DNA of 64,000 nt from an uncultured Pseudomonadota bacterium (GCA_902826775.1 CADEHE010000005.1:1-64000), one strand, 5' to 3'; positions 25,218-34,356 are shown, counted from the first letter of the stretch. Notes: a model not told the origin generated them from the sequence alone. Numbers and translations: made by a program.

Positions 25218-25637
25218 TTAGGAGGATTTTTCTAAAGGCAGGCTGGCTTGTTCCCACGCGGTCACGCCACCCTTGAGTTGAAACACCTGGCCGAATTCGT
25301 GTTTGCGCAGCGCGCGGATCGCAGCGCTGGAACGTGTGCCGGTGCGGCAGCTAACGATAATCGGCTTATCTTTGAATTTTTTCAGTTCTTCCACGCGCGC
25401 ATCTAAGTCTTTGAGCGGAATGTTGCGCGACCCCTTGATGTGGCCGGCGGCAAACTCATTGACCTCACGCACGTCGACGACGATCGCGTTCTTGCGGTTC
25501 ATCAGCTGGGTAGCGTCCAGCGTGCCGATCTCGTTGACGCCGCCGTAGATAAGGCGCTTTAGTTCAGGCCAGATAACCATCAAGCCGCTGACCACAACTA
25601 GCAGCACCAAGCCAATGTTTTGTTTGATAAAGTCCAA
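25218..25637 (-). CDS. Membrane-anchored rhodanese-like protein
   Basis: The protein has about 139 residues, with one N-terminal membrane helix (FIKQNIGLVLLVVVSGLMVI) and a cytoplasmic rhodanese domain. The active-site loop is SCRTGTRS with the sulfur-carrying Cys, and VVDVREVNEFAAGHIKGSRN is the other signature. A TTG start at 25637 matches relatives, which begin at the helix; an ATG at 25685 would add 16 residues but has no ribosome site. It is a constant neighbour of grxC and secB. The sulfur acceptor is unknown. Confidence 0.88.
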   Translation of the reverse strand: MDFIKQNIGLVLLVVVSGLMVIWPELKRLIYGGVNEIGTLDATQLMNRKNAIVVDVREVNEFAAGHIKGSRNIPLKDLDARVEELKKFKDKPIIVSCRTGTRSSAAIRALRKHEFGQVFQLKGGVTAWEQASLPLEKSS

Positions 25638-25754
25638 GACCGAACTCGCTCTAAAACCAGCTATTCTAGCAAGCGGCGATGGCATGCGCGGTGCTAGCCG
25701 CCGCCGCTGCGGCCGTACGCTAAAATTCGCGCATCAATTAAGCGGGTTCGAGTC

Positions 25755-26504
25755 ATGCACAAGTTAGTTTTACTGCGCCACGGCGAGAGCGTGTGGAATA
25801 AGGAAAATCGCTTTACCGGCTGGACTGACGTCGATCTGTCGCAACGCGGCGTGGAAGAAGCACGGGCTGCGGGCCGCCTGCTGCGAGCGGAAGGATATCG
25901 CTTCGATCTGGCGCACACCTCGGTGTTGAAGCGTGCGATCCGCACGCTATGGCTGGTGCTCGACGAACTGGATCAAATGTGGATTCCGGTCACGCCCGAT
26001 TGGCGCCTGAACGAGCGCCACTATGGCGCCCTGCAAGGGTTGAACAAGGCGGAGACCGCAGCGAAGTTCGGCGACGAGCAAGTGCTTATTTGGCGGCGCA
26101 GCTATGACATCCCGCCGCCGGTGTTGGAGCGCAGCGACGCCCGCTTCCCGGGGTCGGATCCGCGTTACCGGACGCTCAGCAGCGAACAACTGCCGCTCAC
26201 CGAGAGTCTCAAGGAAACCGTGGCGCGCGTTGTGCCTTACTGGAGCAGTTGCATCGCTCCGCAAGTACAGGCGGGCAAGTCGGTGGTGATCGCAGCCCAT
26301 GGCAATTCGCTGCGTGCATTGATCAAATACTTGGATCAGGTTAGTGACGAGGGGATTGTCGCGCTTAACATTCCCACTGGAACTCCCTTAGTGTATGAGC
26401 TCGATGAGAGCCTTAAGCCGCTGCGGCACTATTACCTCGGTGATCCGGCCGCGATCGAGGCCGCGATCAAGGGTGTGGCCAATCAGACCAAGAAGCAGGC
26501 GTAG
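25755..26504 (+). CDS. gpmA: 2,3-bisphosphoglycerate-dependent phosphoglycerate mutase
   Basis: This 249-residue glycolytic enzyme interconverts 3- and 2-phosphoglycerate. The phosphohistidine His9 lies in [10 protein letters not shown], followed by [23 protein letters not shown] and the second active-site His in [14 protein letters not shown]. It is divergent from the rhodanese gene. Its stop codon TAG (26502-26504) lies inside the left arm of a REP-like repeat. Confidence 0.98.
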   Translation: MHKLVLLRHGESVWNKENRFTGWTDVDLSQRGVEEARAAGRLLRAEGYRFDLAHTSVLKRAIRTLWLVLDELDQMWIPVTPDWRLNERHYGALQGLNKAETAAKFGDEQVLIWRRSYDIPPPVLERSDARFPGSDPRYRTLSSEQLPLTESLKETVARVVPYWSSCIAPQVQAGKSVVIAAHGNSLRALIKYLDQVSDEGIVALNIPTGTPLVYELDESLKPLRHYYLGDPAAIEAAIKGVANQTKKQA

Positions 26505-26559
26505 AGCGAGCTTGCTCGCAACTTGGGCTGCCACGCATCGCGAGCAAGCTCGCTCCTAC
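26501..26559. repeat. REP-like inverted pair (copy 2) at the gpmA/envC junction
   Basis: GTAGAGCGAGCTTGCTCGC (26501-26519) and ATCGCGAGCAAGCTCGCTCC then TAC (26537-26559) are arms of the same kind as at 10811. The left arm contains the gpmA stop and the TTG that best fits as the envC start; the right arm encodes part of the envC leader. Confidence 0.85.
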
Positions 26560-27816
26560 CGCGCGTGGCTTTGCATCTGGCTGCTCGCCGCATCGCCGTG
26601 GGTGAGCGCGCAAGACCTAAGCACGCCCAAGCAAGAGTTGGATGAGTTGCGCCAACGCATCCAGTCGCTGGAACGAGCGCTATCGAAAAACCAAACCACG
26701 CGCGACGAAGCGCTCGAGCAAGTTAAAACTTCCGGTCAGGCCATTGAAGCCACCGCGCGCGAGCTGGAGGCGCTCGCCGCCAAGCGCGCCGAAGTGAATG
26801 GTGAATTGGCGGCGCTGCAAGGCAAGAAAAGCGCGACTGAAGCGCGCGTCAAAGCCGCGCAAGAGCGCATCGCCGCAATCTATTACCGCAACTACGTAAA
26901 AGGCGACACGCCAGTCGCCGGGCGCGTGCTGAGCGGCGAGAATCCGAACGAGACCGGCAGGCAGTTGCACTACTCTTCGTATTTGGCGCGCAACCAGGCG
27001 GCGGTCGTCGCTGACCTGCGCGCGGATTTGGCCGAACTCAAAACTCTGCGCGAGGCAACGGCACGCAAAGCAACGCAACTTGCTGCCGTGGCGCGCGAGG
27101 AAAAGGAAAAACACGCGCAGCTGGTCGGGCAGCACGAAGCGCAAAAGCGGCGGGTGAGCAGTCTGGAAACGCGCATTAGCCGGCAGCGCGACACCATCGA
27201 AGACTATCGGCGCGACGAAGCGAAACTCTCGCAACTGATTTCGCGCTTAACGCAAGAGATTGCCGCGAAGAAGAAGCGCGAGGCCGATCGCAAGCGCAAG
27301 GAAGCGTTGGCGCGGGCGCGGGAGCGCGAGAAAGCGGCGCGCGCGGCGCGTGCCAAAGGCCGCCCGGAGCCGCCGCCGGTGAATATCGCCGTTGAAGAGC
27401 CCGCGCACAGCGTGCGCGGGGCTTTCGGGCGGCTACAGGGACGTCTGCCGCGCCCGGTCGCGGGGGAACTTGCCCATCGCTTCGGTAGTCAACGTGCTGA
27501 AGGTGGTATCAGTTGGAAGGGCATTTTCTTTCGCGCCGCGCAGGGCGCGCCGGTGCAAGCGGTGGCAGGCGGCGAAGTGGTTTTCGCCGATTGGATGCGC
27601 GGGTTCGGCCAACTCTTGATCATCGATCACGGAGATGGTTATATGAGCCTTTATGCGAACAACGAAGCACTGCGCAAGAGCGTCGGCGAAGCGGTGCGCC
27701 AGGGTGATGCCATCGCCAGCGTTGGCGCCAGCGGCAACAATCTTGAAACGGGGCTATACTTTGAGTTGCGCTTTCGAAGTCGCGTTCTCAACCCTTTGAG
27801 TTGGCTAAGAAATTAG
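26512..27816 (+). CDS. envC: EnvC-like murein hydrolase activator (degenerate LytM domain)
   Basis: The protein has about 434 residues: a signal peptide (WLCIWLLAASPWVSA), a long coiled coil (about 40-290) and a C-terminal LytM/M23 fold. The zinc ligands of active M23 peptidases are replaced: the first His site reads ISWKGIFF, HXH reads YANN, and the last strand is LYFELRFRS, as in E. coli EnvC. It should therefore activate amidases at the division septum rather than cut peptidoglycan. No ATG fits; a TTG at 26512 inside a REP-like arm is the best start, and the 26395 ATG would lie in gpmA. Confidence 0.88.
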   Translation: MLATWAATHREQARSYRAWLCIWLLAASPWVSAQDLSTPKQELDELRQRIQSLERALSKNQTTRDEALEQVKTSGQAIEATARELEALAAKRAEVNGELAALQGKKSATEARVKAAQERIAAIYYRNYVKGDTPVAGRVLSGENPNETGRQLHYSSYLARNQAAVVADLRADLAELKTLREATARKATQLAAVAREEKEKHAQLVGQHEAQKRRVSSLETRISRQRDTIEDYRRDEAKLSQLISRLTQEIAAKKKREADRKRKEALARAREREKAARAARAKGRPEPPPVNIAVEEPAHSVRGAFGRLQGRLPRPVAGELAHRFGSQRAEGGISWKGIFFRAAQGAPVQAVAGGEVVFADWMRGFGQLLIIDHGDGYMSLYANNEALRKSVGEAVRQGDAIASVGASGNNLETGLYFELRFRSRVLNPLSWLRN

Positions 27817-27870
27817 GCGCGGTTCCAGGCGGAATTCTGGTGACCAAAATAATTTGGAGAGGTAGATAGA

Positions 27871-29322
27871 ATGAGCACCCGATTGCTGAAGTACGGGCTG
27901 ATAGCGTTAACCGCGCTCAACCTTTTGCTGGTCAGCCAGAACTTCTCTGCCAATGCGGACAAGCAGGTCACTGCTGCGTTGCCGGTTGAAGAGTTACGCA
28001 ACTTCACCGAAGTCTTCGGTCGCATCAAGAGCGATTATGTCGAAAGCGTCGAAGACAAGAAGCTTATCAAAGAAGCGATCAATGGCATGCTGCAAGGCCT
28101 TGATCCGCACTCAGCCTATCTGGATGCCGAAGCGTTCAAAGAGTTGCAGGTCGGGACTCAGGGCGAATTTGGCGGCCTCGGCATCGAAGTCGGCATGGAA
28201 GAAGGCTTCGTCAAGGTCGTTTCGCCGATTGAAGATACTCCCGCGTTCAAGGCCGGCCTGAAGTCGGGCGACTTGATCATCAAACTCGATGACACGGCTG
28301 TGAAAGGTTTGTCTTTGAACGACGCCGTCAAGCGCATGCGCGGCAAGCCCAACACCACCATCAAGCTCACCGTTTTGCGCAAGGGTGAAGCCAAGCCGTT
28401 GGTGTTCGAACTGACGCGCGCAGTCATTCAAGTTAAGAGCGTTAAGAGCAAGCAGATCGAAGACGGGTATGCGTCGATTCGCATCACTCAGTTCCAGGAG
28501 CGCACCGGCGAAGATCTCGCGCAAGCGATTCAAAAGGTCTACAAGGAAAATCCCGGCGGCCTAAAAGGCCTGGTGCTGGATCTGCGCAACGACCCGGGCG
28601 GTCTGCTTAATTCCGCAGTGGCTGTGTCGGCCGCGTTCCTGCCGCAGGATGTTCTGGTGGTGTACACAGAGGGTCGTGCCGAAGATGCCAAAATGCGGTT
28701 GACGGCCAGTCGCGAGCACTATCTGCGCGGCTCTTTCAGAGACGACTACATCTCCAAATTGCCGAAGGAGATCAAGTCTGTCCCCATCGTGATACTCGTG
28801 AATAACGGCACGGCATCCGCTTCCGAGATCGTGGCCGGCGCATTGCAGGACCACAAGCGCGCCAAAGTGCTGGGCACGCAAACCTTCGGCAAAGGTTCGG
28901 TGCAAACCATATTGCCCTTGGGGAACAACACCGCCATCAAGCTGACGACGGCGCGCTACTTCACGCCGAATGGCCGCTCGATTCAGGCCAAAGGCATCGT
29001 GCCGGATCACATTGTTGAAGATCCCGCACTGGCAGGTCTTGAATCGGCCAACGTGCGTGAAGCCGACCTGGAACATCATTTGTCGAATCCGGCCGGCGCG
29101 GAAAAGACCGAAGGCAAGTCCGAGAGCAAGCCTGAAACTGCGACCAAACCGGAAAGCAGTTCTTCGACGAGCCAGCCGCAAACAACCGCTAAGCCGGCTG
29201 AAAGCACAACGACGCCGGCCGCGAAAACCGAGCCGAAAGTCGGCCCCGACGGCGAGAAGGAAGACTTTCAGTTACAGCAAGCGCTTAACCTACTCAAAGG
29301 TCTGCCGATCGCGAGCAAATAG
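27871..29322 (+). CDS. ctpA: S41-family carboxy-terminal processing peptidase
   Basis: This 483-residue exported protease has an N-terminal signal or anchor (LLKYGLIALTALNLLLV), a PDZ domain at about 90-170 (GGLGIEVGMEEGFVKVVSPI) and a catalytic domain with Ser in NNGTASASE and Lys in TFGKGSVQT. The tail (about 400-460) is low-complexity Lys, Pro, Ser and Thr. CtpA trims C-termini of periplasmic proteins and controls peptidoglycan hydrolases, which fits its place behind envC. GGAGAGG precedes the ATG. Confidence 0.96.
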   Translation: MSTRLLKYGLIALTALNLLLVSQNFSANADKQVTAALPVEELRNFTEVFGRIKSDYVESVEDKKLIKEAINGMLQGLDPHSAYLDAEAFKELQVGTQGEFGGLGIEVGMEEGFVKVVSPIEDTPAFKAGLKSGDLIIKLDDTAVKGLSLNDAVKRMRGKPNTTIKLTVLRKGEAKPLVFELTRAVIQVKSVKSKQIEDGYASIRITQFQERTGEDLAQAIQKVYKENPGGLKGLVLDLRNDPGGLLNSAVAVSAAFLPQDVLVVYTEGRAEDAKMRLTASREHYLRGSFRDDYISKLPKEIKSVPIVILVNNGTASASEIVAGALQDHKRAKVLGTQTFGKGSVQTILPLGNNTAIKLTTARYFTPNGRSIQAKGIVPDHIVEDPALAGLESANVREADLEHHLSNPAGAEKTEGKSESKPETATKPESSSSTSQPQTTAKPAESTTTPAAKTEPKVGPDGEKEDFQLQQALNLLKGLPIASK

Positions 29323-29343
29323 AATAGGCGCTAACAAGCAACA

Positions 29344-29369
29344 AACGGGGCTGGCGACAGCCCCGTTTT
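29344..29369 (+). terminator. Terminator of envC-ctpA
   Basis: AACGGGGCTG (29344-29353), loop GCGA and CAGCCCCGTT (29358-29367) form a perfect 10-bp stem ending in TTTT, 22 bases after the ctpA stop. Confidence 0.9.
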
Positions 29370-29482
29370 CATTTGTGCTGGCGCGCTTGCACGCTCAGTG
29401 CAGCGCGCTTCCGAAGTGAAGTCTAAGTGTGCGGCCTGTGGCAATATGTTTTCCGGCGCTTTGCGCAAACACGAGACGGACA

Positions 29483-30229
29483 ATGAACGATAACCAGCTG
29501 CTACGCTACAGCCGCCACATTCTGCTCGATGAGTTCGGCGTCGAAGCGCAGGAGAAGCTGCTGGCCGCGCACGCGCTCGTGGTGGGCGCCGGCGGCTTGG
29601 GTTCGCCCGCGACGCTGTACCTGGCCAGCGCCGGCGTCGGGCGCATCACGATCTGCGACGGCGATGCCGTCGACCTCACCAACCTACAGCGCCAAATCGT
29701 GCATCGCAACGATTCCGTCGGTATGAACAAGTCGGTATCTGCGCGACGCACTTTGGCGCAGATCAATCCGGACATCACCGTGGTTGCGTTGCCGCAGCGC
29801 TTGCAGGATGCGGCCCTCGATGAGCGTGTAGCTGCCGCCGACATCGTCCTCGATTGCACCGACAATTTCGCCACGCGCCACGCGATCAACCGTGCGTGCG
29901 TCAAACATCGCAAACCACTGGTGTCGGGCGCCGGGGTGCGCTTTGACGGCCAAATCACAGTGTTCGATCTGCGCCACGCGGACAGTCCCTGTTACGAATG
30001 CTTATTTCCGGAAAGCGCGCAGCATGAAGAAGTTCGCTGCGCGGTGATGGGAGTGTTCGCGCCGCTGGTGGGCATTATCGGCGCTACCCAAGCGGCCGAA
30101 GCGATCAAAGTACTGACCGGTATTGGCCAAACGCTGCGCGGTCGTTTATTAATGCTCGATGCGCTCGGCATGCAGTGGCACAGCGTGAAGCTGAATCGCG
30201 ATCCCAAGTGCGGGGTGTGCGGAGAATAA
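29483..30229 (+). CDS. HesA/MoeB/ThiF-family adenylyltransferase
   Basis: This 248-residue E1-like enzyme adenylates the C-terminus of a ubiquitin-like sulfur carrier (MoaD or ThiS). It has the nucleotide loop GAGGLGSPATLYLA, Arg-finger region DLTNLQRQIVH, DCTDNFATR and two zinc-binding CXXC pairs (CYEC and CGVC near the end). The ATG at 29483 places RYSRHILLDEFG at the N-terminus as in MoeB. MoeB and ThiF cannot be told apart here; no moaD or thiS is adjacent. A terminator separates it from ctpA. Confidence 0.93.
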   Translation: MNDNQLLRYSRHILLDEFGVEAQEKLLAAHALVVGAGGLGSPATLYLASAGVGRITICDGDAVDLTNLQRQIVHRNDSVGMNKSVSARRTLAQINPDITVVALPQRLQDAALDERVAAADIVLDCTDNFATRHAINRACVKHRKPLVSGAGVRFDGQITVFDLRHADSPCYECLFPESAQHEEVRCAVMGVFAPLVGIIGATQAAEAIKVLTGIGQTLRGRLLMLDALGMQWHSVKLNRDPKCGVCGE

Positions 30230-30232
30230 AGG

Positions 30233-30307
30233 GGCGCGGGGTACCCGAATATAGAGGCGCGGGGTACCCGAATAGAAAGGCGCGGGGTACCCCCCCGCCC
30301 CCGCGCT
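30233..30307 (+). repeat. GGCGCGGGG element in three 23-bp tandem units (copy 2)
   Basis: GGCGCGGGGTACCCGAATA begins at 30233, 30256 and 30279 (period 23). The third unit runs into CCCCCCGCCCCCGCGCTC, the second half of the element found after rpsI and rpsU. It starts three bases after the stop of the thiF/moeB-like gene. The rest of the gap to 30440 shows no gene. Confidence 0.8.
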
Positions 30308-30440
30308 CACGGTAGGTTCGATCGTGCCCTGAGTGGTGCGCTTTGCGCACGATCAAGTAACCTGCCAGGCTGGCTAGAGTATAGCTCTGCTAATAAGATT
30401 TTATGGGGCTAAACACGCTATCCATGCCTCAGTATCAGCG

Positions 30441-31538
30441 TCATATCGCCCGAACTGCGGCGCAAATGCGTTCGATCTGCGCGTCATTCAGATACGGATG
30501 CATCGGTAGCGACATCACCTCTCGTGCCGCGCGTTCGGAATGCGGCAGCGGCGCGCGCGGGGCATACTGCGCAAAGGCTTGCTGTTGATGCAGCGGAATC
30601 GGGTAGTAGATGCGCGAGTCGATGCCTTGTGCTTTCAGCGTTTGCATGATCGCATCGCGCTTGGGTGACCGGATGGTGAATTGATGGTAGTTGCAGTTGC
30701 CGTCGTCTTGCGGCAGCACCACGTTGCTGCCGCCGAGCAGTTCGCAATAACGCGCCGCCGCCCAGCGCCGGCGCCCGTTGCATTGGTCCAGGCGCTTGAA
30801 CTTGATGCGCAAGATAGCGGCTTGAATTTCATCGAGCCGGCTGTTCCAGCCTATTGTCTCGTGGTAATAGGTTTTGGCGCTGCCGTGGTTACGCAGCAAG
30901 CGCACTTGCTGCGCGATGCGATCGTCGTTGGTAAGCACCATGCCGGCGTCGCCGTACGCGCCGAGATTCTTGCTCGGGTAAAAACTCACACTGCCGGCCT
31001 CGCCCCACGCGCCGGTGGCCTTGCCTTGATAGCGCACGCCGAGCGATTGCGCACAATCCTCCAGCAATTTAAGCCGATGGCGAGCGCACATCGCAGCAAG
31101 CTTGTCGAGCGCCGCCGGCCTGCCGTACAAATGCACCGGCATGATGGCGCGCGTGCGCGGCGTGAGCGCGGCTTCGACTAAATTCGCGTCGATGTTGTAA
31201 GTGTCCGGCTCGATATCGACGAACACAGGAACTGCCCCTGCCAAAACGATGGCCTCTGCCGTCGCAGCGAACGTAAACGACGGCGTGATAACTTCGTCGC
31301 CCGCGCCGATGCCCACGGCTTTCAGCGCAAGCAGCAGTGCGTCGGTGCCATCCGCGCAGGCGATGGCGTGCTTGATGCCGCAATACTGCGCGATCTCTTG
31401 CTCCAGCGCGCTGCATTGCGGGCCGAGGATGAAGTGGCCTGAGCGCAGTACTTGCAGCACGGCCGGCTCGATCTCTTCTTTCAGCGCCGCGTACTCGGCG
31501 GCCAAGTCGACCATTTGCATTGCTTGCGAGCCGCTCAT
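30441..31538 (-). CDS. DegT/DnrJ/EryC1-family sugar aminotransferase
   Basis: This 365-residue PLP enzyme aminates a nucleotide-linked keto-sugar for surface polysaccharide. It has ADGTDALLLALKAVGIG, the proline-rich TPSFTFAATAEAI, the aspartate loop LLEDCAQSLG and the PLP Lys in SFYPSKNLGAYGD. The ATG at 31538 overlaps the dehydrogenase stop (ATGA). The pairing with a Gfo/Idh dehydrogenase recalls WbpB/WbpE (WlbA/WlbC) of diacetamido-uronate synthesis, but the acetyltransferase is absent. Confidence 0.93.
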   Translation of the reverse strand: MSGSQAMQMVDLAAEYAALKEEIEPAVLQVLRSGHFILGPQCSALEQEIAQYCGIKHAIACADGTDALLLALKAVGIGAGDEVITPSFTFAATAEAIVLAGAVPVFVDIEPDTYNIDANLVEAALTPRTRAIMPVHLYGRPAALDKLAAMCARHRLKLLEDCAQSLGVRYQGKATGAWGEAGSVSFYPSKNLGAYGDAGMVLTNDDRIAQQVRLLRNHGSAKTYYHETIGWNSRLDEIQAAILRIKFKRLDQCNGRRRWAAARYCELLGGSNVVLPQDDGNCNYHQFTIRSPKRDAIMQTLKAQGIDSRIYYPIPLHQQQAFAQYAPRAPLPHSERAAREVMSLPMHPYLNDAQIERICAAVRAI

Positions 31539-32533
31539 TGCGCATTCACTCCTGTGCCAAATTCCCGCATCGATTGCTCCACCTTGTGCTTGATGTTGAG
31601 CGCGAGTTCCAGCGCGCGCGCGCCGTCCGCGCCGCTGACGCGCGGTGCGCTCTTCTCGCGCACGGCGGCGACGAAGGCTTGCGCTTGCGCCAGCAACGAA
31701 TCCTTTTGATCGAACTGCTTTTCTTCGACGATGATCGGCGCCTCGCCGCGCGCGATGTCGCCGGTGCGACCGAGCGTCAAACTGTAGCTCATGCAATCCA
31801 CCGAGACGTACAGATTCGGCGCGAAGCCGCGAATCTTGCGCATCGGCTTGGCGCTGACGCGGCTTGCCGTGAGTGTGGCGACGCAGCCGTTGGCGAACGC
31901 GATGCGCGCGTTGGCGATATCGACTTGATCGGTCAGCACGCGCGAGCCCATGGCGTGCACTTCCTTCACCGCCGGCGCCGATCCCTTTTCCTGCGCGTGT
32001 ACCAGCGCGAGGGTGAGATCGATATCGTGAATCATCAGATCGAGCACGACATCGATGTCGGTGCTGCGGCCGCGAAAGGGCGAGAGCCGATGCGCTTCGA
32101 TGTAGCGCGGCGTTTGCAGGTGCGCTTGCGCTGCGGTGAATGCCGCATTGAAGCGTTCGGCATGACCGACTTGCATCACCACGTTGCGCTGCTGCGCCAG
32201 CGCCACCAATTCGCGCGCTTGTTCGACGCTGTTAGTGATGGGTTTCTCCACCAACACGCTGACGCCGGCCTGCAAACAGTCGTGCGCGATGCGGTGATGA
32301 TGCTCGGTTGGCGTGGCGATAACGGCGCAATCGAGTCCAGCCAATAGCGCGCCGTAGTTCGATTGCGCCTTGCTGTTAACTTTTTCCGCGATGGACCGCG
32401 CGCGCGCAGTGTCGGGATCGATGACGGCGACGAGTTCCACGCCTTCCATGCTCGCCAGTTTTTGCGCGTGGTAGTTGCCCATGTGGCCGGCGCCGATGAC
32501 GGCAGCGCGCAGCGTACGGTTCGTGCTGCTCAC
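31535..32533 (-). CDS. Gfo/Idh/MocA-family sugar dehydrogenase
   Basis: This 332-residue NAD-dependent dehydrogenase has the Rossmann motif [15 protein letters not shown], the catalytic Lys in VLVEKPIT and the dyad region [10 protein letters not shown]. It most resembles nucleotide-sugar 3-dehydrogenases of the WlbA/WbpB kind. Both ends overlap neighbours by four bases (tsaD before, aminotransferase after), so the three genes form a tight unit. Confidence 0.9.
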   Translation of the reverse strand: MSSTNRTLRAAVIGAGHMGNYHAQKLASMEGVELVAVIDPDTARARSIAEKVNSKAQSNYGALLAGLDCAVIATPTEHHHRIAHDCLQAGVSVLVEKPITNSVEQARELVALAQQRNVVMQVGHAERFNAAFTAAQAHLQTPRYIEAHRLSPFRGRSTDIDVVLDLMIHDIDLTLALVHAQEKGSAPAVKEVHAMGSRVLTDQVDIANARIAFANGCVATLTASRVSAKPMRKIRGFAPNLYVSVDCMSYSLTLGRTGDIARGEAPIIVEEKQFDQKDSLLAQAQAFVAAVREKSAPRVSGADGARALELALNIKHKVEQSMREFGTGVNAQ

Positions 32534-33843
32534 GGCGTGACCGGCGTCAGGCTGGCCAAGTTCCAGCGCGGCGCGACGGTGAAGCTGTAGGGTGCTTCGA
32601 CCGGCGCGGGGCGGTCGCCGTTTGCGCCCAGCCGCAGCGCGCCGGCCGGTGAACGAATTTCGCCTTCCCGCATTGCCCTTAGGCGCAATGCGCCGGCCGA
32701 TTTCTGGAGTTCACCGTCGCGCAACCGCAGCGCGCCGGCGAGTGCAATCATGGCGCCGTTGTCGGTGCAGAATTCGAGCGGCGGGTAGTAGACGCGGAAA
32801 TCGTTGCGCTGCGCCTGCTGGCGCAGCAATTCGCGCAAGCGCTGGTTCGCGCCGACACCGCCGGCAACCACCAGTTCGCGCACACCGGTCATTTGCACGG
32901 CAGCGACCGACTTCGCCACCAACACGTCCACGATCGCGGCTTGCACCGCGGCGGCAATATCGCTGCGAGTTTGCTTTCCCGCGGCGATATCGGCGCGGAT
33001 TCGTTGACTAGCGGCTGTGTCGCTGCGACTTTGGTGTTGCGCGGCGATTTCGGCGCGGACTTGTTGACTAGCGGCTATGTCGCTGCGATCTCGCTCTTGC
33101 GCGGCGGCATCGCCTCGGCGTACATCATCCGCCTGCTTTTCGATCAAGGTGCGCACCGCGGTTTTCAAGCCGCTGAAGCTGAAGTCGAGGTCGCCGCTGT
33201 TGATCAGCGGGCGCGGCAAGGCGAAGCGATGCTCATCCCCGCCGGCGGCGAGCTTCGCGAGCGCCGGCCCGCCCGGGTAGCCCAAGCCGAGCAGCTTGGC
33301 GGACTTGTCAAACGCTTCGCCGGCCGCGTCGTCGAGGGTGTCGCCCAAGGTTTCGTATGCGCCCACGCCGCAGACGCGCATGATCTGCGAATGCCCCCCT
33401 GAGACCAGCAGGGCGATGAACGGAAATTCCGGTTTCGGGTCGGCCAGCAGCGGCGACAGCAAATGGCCTTCCAGGTGGTGCACGCCAATGACTGGCTTGC
33501 CCAAGGCGAAAGCGAGGCCGTTGGCAATGGCCGCGCCAACCAGCAGCGCACCGGCCAGGCCCGGCCCGCGGGTGTACGCCACGGCATCGATGCAATCGAT
33601 GCCCGCTTTTCTTCCGGTGATGTCTTCGATGCGCTGCCCGCAGCGCTTGAGCAGCAGCTCGGTCAGCGGCAGTACGCGCCGCACGTGATCGCGCGAGGCC
33701 AGCTCTGGTACCACGCCGCCGTATTCCTCGTGCATGGCCGCTTGCGAGTGCAGCGTATGGCCGAGCAGGCCCCGGTCGCTGTCGTACAAAGCGACACCGC
33801 TTTCATCGCAGGAAGTTTCGATGCCGAGGACGAGCACGCGCAA
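32530..33843 (-). CDS. tsaD: tRNA N6-adenosine threonylcarbamoyltransferase TsaD, with repeat insertions
   Basis: TsaD makes t6A at position 37 of ANN-decoding tRNAs with TsaB and TsaE. Motifs are [15 protein letters not shown], the metal-binding [30 protein letters not shown] and [13 protein letters not shown]. At 437 residues it is about 100 longer than usual (about 340). The extra length comes from a 10-residue repeat at 253-302 just before the normal [10 protein letters not shown], and from an AGALRL repeat at 369-405 near the C-terminus. Both stay in frame and the key motifs are intact, so it is probably functional. Confidence 0.95.
   Translation of the reverse strand: MRVLVLGIETSCDESGVALYDSDRGLLGHTLHSQAAMHEEYGGVVPELASRDHVRRVLPLTELLLKRCGQRIEDITGRKAGIDCIDAVAYTRGPGLAGALLVGAAIANGLAFALGKPVIGVHHLEGHLLSPLLADPKPEFPFIALLVSGGHSQIMRVCGVGAYETLGDTLDDAAGEAFDKSAKLLGLGYPGGPALAKLAAGGDEHRFALPRPLINSGDLDFSFSGLKTAVRTLIEKQADDVRRGDAAAQERDRSDIAASQQVRAEIAAQHQSRSDTAASQRIRADIAAGKQTRSDIAAAVQAAIVDVLVAKSVAAVQMTGVRELVVAGGVGANQRLRELLRQQAQRNDFRVYYPPLEFCTDNGAMIALAGALRLRDGELQKSAGALRLRAMREGEIRSPAGALRLGANGDRPAPVEAPYSFTVAPRWNLASLTPVTP
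32629..32739 (-). repeat. AGALRL repeat in the TsaD C-terminal part
   Basis: AGALRL occurs at residues 369, 383 and 400 with similar linkers ([26 protein letters not shown]). In ordinary TsaD this site has one copy (AYAGLLRL-type) leading to the terminal PRW segment, which is still present here at about 425. Confidence 0.75.
32938..33087 (-). repeat. 30/60-bp tandem repeat inside tsaD
   Basis: Five 30-bp units encode [40 protein letters not shown] and [10 protein letters not shown]. Units alternate in type, so the real period is 60 bp (20 residues). The last unit matches the single copy found in normal TsaD. Confidence 0.9.
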
Positions 33844-33952
33844 AGCCGACTAACGGGTGCCACCAATGATACCGGATGACCGCATCCAAGTTGGCTTCCT
33901 CGGGCTGATTTGCGCGGCGATACGCGCGCTGGTTGGCGGCCGCTTGGGCGTG

Positions 33953-33958
33953 TATAAT
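33953..33958 (+). promoter_or_regulatory. -10 box upstream of rpsU
   Basis: TATAAT is the clearest promoter element in the 171-base gap between the divergent tsaD and rpsU genes. No good -35 was found at 16-18 bases, only TTGGCG at 14. Confidence 0.45.
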
Positions 33959-34014
33959 CCCGCCTCTTTGCGATTTGGCCTTTTGTCCAACGATTTCATG
34001 CCTCAAGGGGGGTT

Positions 34015-34227
34015 ATGCCGAGCGTACGTGTGAAAGAAAACGAGCCGTTTGATGTGGCGCTGCGCCGCTTCAAGCGCTTAGTCGAGAAAACCGGTTTGCT
34101 GACCGAGCTACGCGCTCGGGAGTTTTACGAAAAGCCCACCACCGAGCGCAAGCGCAAGCTCGCAGCGGCGATCAAGCGCCGCATTAAGCGCATCCGCTAT
34201 CAGACTCTGCCGCCGAAGTTGTATTAA
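34015..34227 (+). CDS. rpsU: 30S ribosomal protein S21
   Basis: The protein has 70 residues, the normal size. It opens [20 protein letters not shown] and ends in a strongly basic tail. S21 is needed for initiation on many proteobacterial mRNAs. It begins the classic rpsU-(yqeY)-dnaG-rpoD block, and AGGGGGG lies just before the ATG. Confidence 0.99.
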   Translation: MPSVRVKENEPFDVALRRFKRLVEKTGLLTELRAREFYEKPTTERKRKLAAAIKRRIKRIRYQTLPPKLY

Positions 34228-34231
34228 AGGC

Positions 34232-34304
34232 GGCGCGGGGGAACCCCCTGCCCCCGCGCTCGTTCTTGCAGCAGCGGGGATGGAACAGGCGCGCGAGGCG
34301 CGCC
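34232..34304 (+). repeat. GGCGCGGGG intergenic element (copy 3, after rpsU)
   Basis: It runs GGCGCGGGGGAACCCCCTGC, then CCCCGCGCTCGTTCTTG, ending in the hairpin GGCGCGC-GAG-GCGCGCC. Layout and length match the element after rpsI (17681-17754), but no T-run follows, so read-through into yqeY is likely. Confidence 0.75.
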
Positions 34305-34356
34305 GGATACACGATCCCAGGCATAGCCCGCAGCCTTCACGCATTCACTCCTTCAC

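Noticed and set aside
25744..25755. GGTTCGAGTC before gpmA as a tRNA T-arm
   Set aside because: No acceptor stem, anticodon arm or CCA can be drawn around it.
26395..26511. ATG at 26395 as the start of the envC-like gene
   Set aside because: It lies 110 bases inside gpmA and gives a basic, non-signal N-terminus ahead of the real signal peptide.
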